Source of the DNA: Shewanella schlegeliana
Lineage (GTDB): Bacteria; Pseudomonadota; Gammaproteobacteria; Enterobacterales; Shewanellaceae
Direction of reading: 5' to 3'
DNA length: 64,000 bases
NCBI RefSeq assembly: GCF_016765635.1
Contig: NZ_JAESVD010000002.1
Location: 248,001 to 312,000 of the forward strand
Shown here: positions 57,625 through 64,000 of the stretch, one piece after another
Layout of the letters: the number at the start of each line of letters is the position of its first letter
How positions within the stretch are numbered: the stretch's first letter is position 1
Program-made: the position numbers and the translations under genes
Notes under the pieces: generated by a model
The model's database searches: none
Told to the model about the DNA's origin: nothing
What the model saw: only the letters and a program-made list of their open reading frames with translations

Positions 57625-59337
57625 ATGAAAAAAGGCAGACTCACTTCGGCTATTTGGGGCTTTATGCTCACACTCATTTTATTGTCGAGTGGCTTAGCCA
57701 TTTTTGCCATCGTCAACTTGTCTTATAGCCTTGGAGATGCCAGAGCAATTAACGCCTCAGGCTCTCTGCGCATGCAAAGTTACCGACTGATGTTTTACGC
57801 AAACTCAGGTAGCGAAGAAGCTAAAGACAAGATAAAGGAGTTTGAAAACACCCTTGACTCTCAAGCACTTAAGCAATCACTCAGTTGGTTTACACCACAG
57901 GACTTAAAAGATAAGTACTTAGCTGTTATCGATAAATGGCAAGTCATGCGCTACTACATTGAGTCTGAGAATTCTCGGTTATATGCAGCAGCGTTAAAAG
58001 ATTTTGTCGATACGATCGATCTTTTTGTACTCGAAACCGAGCAATATGCAGCCTTAAAATTACGCTTTCTAGCCGTAAGCCAGATAACAGGTTTAGCACT
58101 AATGTTATTAATTGCGTTCTTTACCGTAAGACTCGCAAAGCGCAAAGTTGTTAAACCTTTGCAACAATTAATGCAAGCCGCCGATACAATTTCACAAGGT
58201 AACTTTAATGTAGAAATGCCTAAAACAGAGTACCTAGAATTAAGTGCTTTAAGCACTGCTCTGGACTCGACGGTGAAAAAACTAGGTAGTGTATATCAAG
58301 GTTTAGAAGAACAGGTCCAAGAAAAGACCGTTGCACTAACCCGTGCGAACAATGAGCTTACCCTACTTTATGATAGCCTAGTCATGCTGCACTCCAGTAA
58401 GCTCGACGCCAACAGCCTAATCCAAGCGCTCAATCAGCTGCAGGCTCATGAGAGCGAGGCGCGTTTACGCTTAGTCATGGTACAAGATGGTGAAGTCACC
58501 GATATCATTACCACAGATAACAACCATGAATGGCCGCACCATAGCGATAATACCCAACAGTTCCCGCTACAGTTTGAAGATAATAATCTAGGCTACTTAG
58601 AGGTACTCTCCTCTAAACCATTCTCTTTTCAGCTATTTAACAACTTTGCTATCATGCTGGCTAGATCTATGGTGATCTACAATGCTGGCGAACAACGACA
58701 GCAGCTCGCCTTAATGGAAGAGCGTGGCGTCATTGCCAGAGAGCTGCATGACTCTCTTGGCCAGCTACTCTCATTCTTAAAAATTCAGGTTAACTTACTA
58801 TCTAAAGAACTTGATAAGACCTGTAAGAGCGAAACCGCGGCACTACAGTTACAAGAGATAAACGAAGGGGTGAATACCGCTTATGTGCAGCTGAGGGAAC
58901 TGCTATCGACCTTCAGGCTCACCATAAAAGATCCAAACCTAGGCCATGCTATTGAAGCCATGGTAGAACAACTTCGTGGCCAATCTGATGCTGATATCAC
59001 CCTAGACTATAAACTACCGACACAACTATTAGGCGCAAACCAACATATTCATATTTTACAGTTAACCCGTGAAGCCACCTTAAATGCGATTAAACACGCC
59101 AACGCTAAGCATATCCATATTAGCTGCCAGAAGGTATCGAGTGAGAAAGTGGTTATCAGTATCAGTGATGATGGTGTCGGCATCGAGGAGCTAAAAGAAA
59201 GAGATCAACATTTTGGCCTTGGAATTATGCATGAGCGCGCCAGTCGTCTCTCTGGTGTGGTAGAATTTAGCCAGAATAAAAAAGGAGGGGCAACAGTGAC
59301 CCTTACCTTCCCACCTCAACAGGAAGGAAGTGAATAA
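57625..59337 (+). CDS. narQ: Nitrate/nitrite sensor histidine kinase NarQ
   Basis: 570 residues: two membrane helices (about 10-30 and 145-165) enclosing a sensor domain with the P-box LGDARAINASGSLRMQSYRL (about 34-53), then HAMP, a linker with a GAF-like region and the kinase domain: phospho-His375 in ARELHDSLGQLLSF, N box LNAIKHANA, then DDGVGI and GLGIMHERA. It senses nitrate/nitrite and phosphorylates NarP. Weak ribosome site. Coupled to narP by about 90 bases. Confidence 0.95.
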   Translation: MKKGRLTSAIWGFMLTLILLSSGLAIFAIVNLSYSLGDARAINASGSLRMQSYRLMFYANSGSEEAKDKIKEFENTLDSQALKQSLSWFTPQDLKDKYLAVIDKWQVMRYYIESENSRLYAAALKDFVDTIDLFVLETEQYAALKLRFLAVSQITGLALMLLIAFFTVRLAKRKVVKPLQQLMQAADTISQGNFNVEMPKTEYLELSALSTALDSTVKKLGSVYQGLEEQVQEKTVALTRANNELTLLYDSLVMLHSSKLDANSLIQALNQLQAHESEARLRLVMVQDGEVTDIITTDNNHEWPHHSDNTQQFPLQFEDNNLGYLEVLSSKPFSFQLFNNFAIMLARSMVIYNAGEQRQQLALMEERGVIARELHDSLGQLLSFLKIQVNLLSKELDKTCKSETAALQLQEINEGVNTAYVQLRELLSTFRLTIKDPNLGHAIEAMVEQLRGQSDADITLDYKLPTQLLGANQHIHILQLTREATLNAIKHANAKHIHISCQKVSSEKVVISISDDGVGIEELKERDQHFGLGIMHERASRLSGVVEFSQNKKGGATVTLTFPPQQEGSE

Positions 59338-59427
59338 AGAACACTTTCTACGCTGTTGATTTTATGGGTGATTAATGGATTTTCACCTTATTACTTTGAC
59401 GTATATACCTCAGCAGGAGGCCTTAAA

Positions 59428-60057
59428 ATGGGAAAGCCCTATTCGGTTCTAGTAATTGATGATCATCCACTGCTACGGCGTGGGATCTGTCAGCTTATCA
59501 CCTCTGACTCTGATTTCACCCTATTTGGTGAGGCGGGTAGTGGTTTAGATGCGTTGTCAGCGGTAAGCGATGACGAGCCTGATATCATATTGCTCGATCT
59601 CAACATGAAAGGAATGACAGGCCTAGATACACTCAATGCACTAAGGCAAGAGGGCGTCACCTCACGTATCGTTATTTTAACGGTATCCGATGCCAAACAA
59701 GACGTGATCCGCTTAGTGAGAGCGGGTGCCGATGGTTACCTGCTAAAAGACACTGAGCCAGACATACTGCTCGATATGCTCAAGAGCGCCATGCTCGGCC
59801 ATAGAGTGATCAGTGATAACGTGCAAGAGTATTTGTCGGAACTCAACAGCTCAGTGAATGAGCAAGAGTGGATCGACAACCTAACTCCTAGAGAGTTAGA
59901 GATCTTGCAACACCTTGCCGAAGGCCAGAGCAACCGTATTGTCGCGGAGCAGCTGCACATTAGCGAAGGCACTGTGAAGGTACACGTGAAAAACTTACTG
60001 CGTAAAGCCAACGCTAAGTCACGCACAGAGATGGCGGTACGTTATCTAAATCAGTAA
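59428..60057 (+). CDS. narP: NarP-type response regulator
   Basis: 209 residues: receiver domain with Asp57 in IILLDLNMKGMTG and Lys in YLLKDTEPD, and LuxR-type HTH with LTPRELEILQHLAEGQSNRIVAEQLH in part. The ATG at 59428 has AGGAGG upstream, so I use it rather than 59356. It controls nrfA and nitrate reduction genes together with NarQ. Confidence 0.94.
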   Translation: MGKPYSVLVIDDHPLLRRGICQLITSDSDFTLFGEAGSGLDALSAVSDDEPDIILLDLNMKGMTGLDTLNALRQEGVTSRIVILTVSDAKQDVIRLVRAGADGYLLKDTEPDILLDMLKSAMLGHRVISDNVQEYLSELNSSVNEQEWIDNLTPRELEILQHLAEGQSNRIVAEQLHISEGTVKVHVKNLLRKANAKSRTEMAVRYLNQ

Positions 60058-60102
60058 TTAAATTCGACTGAGATAGCTTAATAAGACAGACCATTGAGAT
60101 CA

Positions 60103-60127
60103 AAAAGGCAGCTAACCGCTGCCTTTT
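60103..60127 (+). terminator. Terminator after narP
   Basis: AAAAGGCAGC (60103-60112) pairs with GCTGCCTTTT (60118-60127) over five bases. Confidence 0.82.
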
Positions 60128-60167
60128 CAGTCAATTTATGATGATAAAAAAATCTGAGGATCGGCAA

Positions 60168-60539
60168 TCAATTTTCGTCTAAGAAACGTCGCCAGCTCAC
60201 AAGTACCTCATAAAAATCCTCTAAACCACAGAAGGCTTCTGACTCACCGTCATAAAATGACATCGACTCATCCAGTTCTTGATCATCATTATCTTCAATA
60301 TCATTGGCAAAAACTCTCGCCTGTTCGCTGTCCAGTTCAAGGGATAACGCCTTCCCCACCAAACGCCACTCATTGCCAAGACCAGTTTGTAAACGCTCAA
60401 TTTGCTGACAGATCTCAACATATAGATCGCTATTATCGGCAAGTTCCTCCGATAACCAAAAGCCTAACGCCTCATGATCCATACTGAAACGGGCAAATAC
60501 TGTATCGGTTATGGTGTTGCGTAAAAATTCGTATTCCAT
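60168..60539 (-). CDS. yacL: UPF0231 (YacL) family protein
   Basis: 123 residues; the N-terminus MEYEFLRNTITDTVFARFSM and the C-terminal acidic half with DESMSFYDGESEAFCGLEDF closely match YacL of E. coli (about 120 residues). Function unknown. Convergent with narP. Confidence 0.9.
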   Translation of the reverse strand: MEYEFLRNTITDTVFARFSMDHEALGFWLSEELADNSDLYVEICQQIERLQTGLGNEWRLVGKALSLELDSEQARVFANDIEDNDDQELDESMSFYDGESEAFCGLEDFYEVLVSWRRFLDEN

Positions 60540-60717
60540 AATTTAGCTCAAAATAAACATCACTCTCATAAACTATTTTAACTCAATCCCCCCCTGCGCG
60601 CCCATTCATTAAAGTTAAAATATCTCGCCAAACCAAGCTCACAGAAACGCAACCAATTTGACACAGTAAAAACCAAAATTGATACAATCAATGAAAATTA
60701 TTTCAAGGACGATCGCA

Positions 60718-62043
60718 ATGCCCACAACAAAACCAGTAGTCTGTTTAAGCATTACCACTGCGCTAGCCTTATCCACACTTAGCCCATCTTTATATGCTCA
60801 GAGTGAAATCTTTGACGGACAGTCAGGCACCATTTCAGAGATAGGTGATGTGGTACAGATTGCTCTGCCCGCCGGAGCGCTCATCGGCAGCCTCTGGATA
60901 GGCGATACAGAAGGCGCATGGCAATTAACCAAAGGCGTTGCGGCAACGGCCGCCATCACCCATACCATGAAGTTTGGTTATGAACGGCTTCGCCCTGATG
61001 GTAGCGAGAGTAACTCCTTCCCATCGGGCCATACCTCCGCCGCATTCTCAGGTGCAGCCTACATCCATCATCGATATGGTAATGCTTGGGGCATACCAGC
61101 CTACGCTGCAGCCACTTTCGTTGGCGCAAGCCGAGTCTGGGCTAACCGCCATTATGTGGATGATGTTCTGGCAGGCGGATCGATTGCGGTATTAAGTAGC
61201 TTATATTTTACTGACCCTTACAATAATTCAGCTCTGGTTGTGGTACCCAGCTTTGGTGAAGACCATATTGGGTTGGCAATGAGCTACACCCCAGGTCTCA
61301 AAGGCCCTAAAGGCAATAAATCAAACCAAAATGCCGAAATTTGGGGTGAAAAAAAACAGACCTTGCTGCACAGCTATTCGCTGTTAGTGGGTGGCTTCGA
61401 TACCGAGAAGAACCAGATCAACGAAGTGGGCCAAGACAGCTTCGATCTTTATGACTTCAGTCGCGAATCAGAGCCGAACACCTATGCCGCCGCCCAACTG
61501 CGTTGGGGACTCGATGAATCCCAATATCTTTCATTTGGTTTTGTCCCGATGGAAGCGAGAGACACCACGATATTGAAACAAGATACCAATTTTGGTGGAA
61601 AGAGTTACCATGCAGGTTCAGAAGTCGTTTCAGCCTATCGAAATTGGATGCTGAGTACAGATTACGTCTACAAGCTACTCACAGATAGCGACTGGGTGCT
61701 CGATGTCGGCGCCGGAGTCAGTATTATTGGCCAATCGATTCGCCTAGATAACATCAATGGTGAGAATTTAAGTGAACATGACGATCTATTTATTACACCC
61801 GCAGCGAGTATAGAGGCGGGTTATCACTTTACCGAGAGTCTCTCGACCACCATAGGCTATCGCATCTCAGGTTTATCCGATTTCGATCAAGAAAGCCTGT
61901 GGCTAAGTATTAACTATCAGTTGAATGATCGTTGGGCTACCTCTCTGTTTGCCGGGCAGATCAATCAAACGACCGACACCAATGACTACTACAATGATGC
62001 AGAGTTCGATTATGGCGGATTTGCCGTGACTTACGCTTTTTAA
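60718..62043 (+). CDS. PAP2 phosphatase with barrel-like C-terminal domain
   Basis: 441 residues. A signal peptide (to about residue 28) is followed by a PAP2 acid phosphatase domain with all three motifs: K85-x6-RP (KFGYERLRP), PSGH at 102-105 and SR-x5-H-x3-D (Ser138, Arg139, His145, Asp149). From about residue 200 the sequence changes to alternating strands (YLSFGFVPME; LSTTIGYRISG; ESLWLSINYQL; WATSLFAGQI) and ends in ...FAVTYAF, an outer-membrane-like terminal Phe. The start is the ATG at 60718 with AAGGAC upstream. It may dephosphorylate lipids or sugars at the outer membrane; this is inference. Terminator downstream. Confidence 0.8.
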   Translation: MPTTKPVVCLSITTALALSTLSPSLYAQSEIFDGQSGTISEIGDVVQIALPAGALIGSLWIGDTEGAWQLTKGVAATAAITHTMKFGYERLRPDGSESNSFPSGHTSAAFSGAAYIHHRYGNAWGIPAYAAATFVGASRVWANRHYVDDVLAGGSIAVLSSLYFTDPYNNSALVVVPSFGEDHIGLAMSYTPGLKGPKGNKSNQNAEIWGEKKQTLLHSYSLLVGGFDTEKNQINEVGQDSFDLYDFSRESEPNTYAAAQLRWGLDESQYLSFGFVPMEARDTTILKQDTNFGGKSYHAGSEVVSAYRNWMLSTDYVYKLLTDSDWVLDVGAGVSIIGQSIRLDNINGENLSEHDDLFITPAASIEAGYHFTESLSTTIGYRISGLSDFDQESLWLSINYQLNDRWATSLFAGQINQTTDTNDYYNDAEFDYGGFAVTYAF

Positions 62044-62062
62044 TAGTCAAATCAAGCCGATA

Positions 62063-62089
62063 AAAAAGGACGCATATAGCGTCCTTTTT
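62063..62089. terminator. Bidirectional terminator PAP2 gene / FKBP gene
   Basis: AAAAAGGACGC (62063-62073) pairs with GCGTCCTTTTT (62079-62089) over ATATA. Confidence 0.85.
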
Positions 62090-62112
62090 CAGTTTAATCA
62101 TTTACCAGCAAA

Positions 62113-62880
62113 TTAGTGCTCGTGAGCAGCATCTGCAGTAGGTGCGTCAGCTTTTTGAATATCAAGCAGCTCAACTTCAAATACTAGGGTAGAGTTCGCA
62201 GGGATGCTACCTGTGTCACGGTCGCCATAAGCTAGGTCTGCAGGAATAACAAACTTGTACTTAGAACCCACTGGCATCAACTGAACGCCTTCAGTCCAAC
62301 CAGGAATAACACGGTTTAGTGGGAAGGTTGCAGGCTCGCCACGTGCAACAGAGCTATCAAACTCAGTACCGTCAGTTAATGTACCCACATAGTGAACTTT
62401 CACTGTATCTTCAGCTGTCGGCTTATCACCTGTACCTTCGGTGATCACTTCATACTGTAGGCCTGAATCTGTAGTTACAACGCCTTCTTTTGCCTTGTTA
62501 GCATCTAAGAAAGCCTTGCTTTCAGCTAAACTCTTTTCAGCTAAAGCTGCAGCCTGTGCCTGACGCTTCTCGTTTAGCTTCTCATCAAGCTTTTGTAAAA
62601 TGGTTTGCATCTCTTCTTGAGTCAGCTTCAGGTCACTGTTTAGACCTTCGCTAAAACCAGTAACAATCAAGCTTCTATCGACTTTAAGACCAAGCTCTTC
62701 TTGCTCTTTAATATGACCTGCCATGTAAGTACCGATTGATGCACCAACGCTATAAGCTTCTTTTTGTGCTTCAGTTTTTAATTCTACTGGCGCATCTACA
62801 GCAACGGCTTGCTCTTGATTACATGCTGTTAGACCAACTACAGCCAGAGCCACTAGTGAATATTTATAAATTGATTTCAT
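62113..62880 (-). CDS. FKBP-type peptidyl-prolyl isomerase lipoprotein (FkpA-like)
   Basis: 255 residues: lipobox LTAC at about residues 17-20 (FkpA of E. coli is soluble and lacks it), an FKBP_N dimerisation/chaperone domain (about 33-125, rich in Glu/Lys helices) and an FKBP domain (about 145-245, [51 protein letters not shown]). It assists folding of envelope proteins. GAGGAAG before the ATG. Confidence 0.9.
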   Translation of the reverse strand: MKSIYKYSLVALAVVGLTACNQEQAVAVDAPVELKTEAQKEAYSVGASIGTYMAGHIKEQEELGLKVDRSLIVTGFSEGLNSDLKLTQEEMQTILQKLDEKLNEKRQAQAAALAEKSLAESKAFLDANKAKEGVVTTDSGLQYEVITEGTGDKPTAEDTVKVHYVGTLTDGTEFDSSVARGEPATFPLNRVIPGWTEGVQLMPVGSKYKFVIPADLAYGDRDTGSIPANSTLVFEVELLDIQKADAPTADAAHEH

Positions 62881-63308
62881 TAAAGCTTCCTCAGCATTTT
62901 CACGTGGTTAAACTAACCTTTATTTATATTTAGGCGAACCACTCTATACTAGTTAAATAGGTTATTCCAATCTGATTGGTTTAAAGCGACTCGGCTATTT
63001 TCACCCCTACTTTTCAACGTAAAGCAGGATCAGTTACCTGCACTCACGGTGCAAATATTGGGATTTATTGCCATTAACTTAGCAATGATTATCTTAATCG
63101 TCACCATAAAGACAGCAGAAATCAGAGCGAGTTCATTCATAAGCCTATGAGATAGCGCTTTTATCAGGTTTCATTCAGCTTTCTGAACAATAGTTACCCA
63201 TTATCGCACCACTCTTTTACAGAGCAAATTTCCATAAAGATGACTTGGCGTTGTATACTCTGCTAAACCAAGCATCTCTGACTACTCCTAACTGGAGTCG
63301 TTGAGAAA
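62881..63308. other. Intergenic region FKBP gene / slyX
   Basis: No confident gene. A frame without a start codon is open on the + strand at 62953-63150 and encodes a hydrophobic segment (see findings). The slyX promoter region must be near the right end. Confidence 0.4.
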
Positions 63309-63548
63309 GTGAAGCCCTATCCATCAGAGGTCAATTTGGATAATTTAGAAAATCGAGTCGAAGAGTTAGAGATGAAGATCGCCTTTCAAGACGGCACCAT
63401 CGAAGAGCTCAACCTGCAAGTCATTAAACTAAACAACTTACTTGCATATCAGCAGGAACAGTTAAAACTCCTTCTCAATAGGGTACAAGCGGTCGAGCCG
63501 AGTAATATGGCAAGCCAGGCTGATGAAACGCCCCCTCCACATTATTGA
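63309..63548 (+). CDS. slyX: SlyX protein
   Basis: 79 residues, nearly all coiled-coil: LENRVEELEMKIAFQDGTIE, then QVIKLNNLLAYQQEQLKLLL, and a flexible tail ending ETPPPHY, typical of SlyX. The gene usually lies near slyD in enteric bacteria; function unknown. It starts with GTG; GGAG stands 11 bases upstream. Confidence 0.88.
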   Translation: MKPYPSEVNLDNLENRVEELEMKIAFQDGTIEELNLQVIKLNNLLAYQQEQLKLLLNRVQAVEPSNMASQADETPPPHY

Positions 63549-63843
63549 TTCGTTTCATCATCAAGATGAGTAGATTTAACTGAGCGAGAAGGGACAACAT
63601 AGCATGTACTTTTTAAGCATAGGTTTAAGATATTCATCTTATGTTCAGCTTTAAAAGCGCTATAAAAGCCTTGATATAACCATCAAATATTGTAAGTTTT
63701 TATAAACATGCAATAAATGAGCTTTCACCTCTTATAATTATTGGAAGCAACCGACAAATTCAACCAAGCTTTAAACTAAGTAGGCTGACTCCAAGGCTAT
63801 CAAGGAAAGCGATGCAACTAGCGCAAACCAAAGAGACTCAGGA
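63549..63843. other. Intergenic region slyX / lipoprotein gene
   Basis: About 295 AT-rich bases; no gene or notable structure found. Confidence 0.5.
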
Positions 63844-64000
63844 ATGAGAAGTTTACTACTGCTAACAGTGATGATGTTAAGCCTAAGTGGCTGCGCGTTT
63901 AACAGTATCTTTGTCAATTACCCCTCTCAAATTGCGCCAGTAAAGGCCCAGCTAAACTCACCCACGCCACAAAACGCAGCCAAGATAGTCGAGGAAAAGA
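63844..64000 (+). CDS. Lipoprotein, N-terminal part (3' end outside window)
   Basis: ATG at 63844 begins MRSLLLLTVMMLSLSGCAFN: a short charged start, hydrophobic core and lipobox LSGC with Cys at about residue 17. The mature part, FNSIFVNYPSQIAPVKAQL, resembles the start of COG3014-type TPR lipoproteins that lie near lpoB-like genes, but only 52 codons are visible. The next residue after Cys is Ala, so outer-membrane sorting is expected. Confidence 0.7.
   Translation, partial: MRSLLLLTVMMLSLSGCAFNSIFVNYPSQIAPVKAQLNSPTPQNAAKIVEEK

Overview
The window is an ordinary-looking chromosomal segment of a marine gammaproteobacterium, most likely a Shewanella species. The basis is gene content and order: lptD-surA-pdxA-ksgA-apaG-apaH, rplU-rpmA-obg divergent from ispB, mdh divergent from argR, nrfA divergent from narQP, the NarQ P-box, a FliA-type chemoreceptor promoter, and several small families (DUF3019, DUF3718, DUF1289, UPF0231) common in that group. 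I see no rRNA, tRNA, CRISPR array, insertion sequence, integrase or phage gene. Nearly all bases are covered by intact genes.

Layout. 1-8.3 kb: end of an LrgB-type gene, a POT-like transporter, the acetate permease SatP, an RsuA-type pseudouridine synthase, a VOC protein, a short-chain dehydrogenase, a pair of small membrane proteins, a tandem universal stress protein and a DUF1971 protein. 8.4-13.9 kb: YcxB-like and GNAT proteins, then a module made of a MipA/OmpV outer-membrane gene (interrupted by an in-frame amber codon), a DUF3019 exported protein, an OmpR-type response regulator and an RstB-like sensor kinase, then DUF1289 and DUF4136 genes. 14-20.4 kb: a Ycf46-like AAA+ ATPase, the YiaV/YiaW pair, purT, a D-2-hydroxyacid dehydrogenase and an outer-membrane barrel. 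20.4-32.1 kb: djlA-murU-amgK (cell-wall recycling) divergent from lptD-surA-pdxA-ksgA, then apaG, apaH and a methyl-accepting chemotaxis protein with its own sigma-28 promoter. 32.2-39.6 kb: DUF3718 protein, folA, yjjP-yjjB, rplU-rpmA-obg, ispB, mdh and argR. 39.7-47.7 kb: a cupin, a DyP peroxidase, an fbpABC ferric-iron importer under a Fur box, fpr, a SixA-like phosphatase and two small orphans. 47.7-53.1 kb: an ATM1-type ABC exporter, a small 59-residue gene, aroG, a transglutaminase/TPR lipoprotein. 53.3-60.1 kb is a nitrogen region: glnK-amtB behind an NtrC site, an isochorismatase-family hydrolase, nrfA and narQP. 60.2-64 kb: YacL, a PAP2 phosphatase with a barrel-like C-terminus, an FKBP lipoprotein, slyX and the start of a lipoprotein gene.

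How the parts work together. The nitrogen region links nitrite respiration to ammonium (NrfA), its nitrate/nitrite sensing (NarQP) and ammonium uptake with its PII brake (AmtB-GlnK). The fbpABC-DyP-fpr stretch looks like iron supply and redox/oxidative chemistry. The lptD/surA and amgK/murU genes serve the envelope.

Most noteworthy: the amber-interrupted MipA gene inside an otherwise intact two-component module; a perfect 18-bp inverted repeat within pdxA; the PAP2-barrel protein; readable operators (ARG boxes, Fur, NtrC, FliA, NarP/CRP/FNR-like). I did not find a clear-cut, wholly new defence or metabolic system; the MipA-DUF3019-kinase module is the nearest candidate for an undescribed one.
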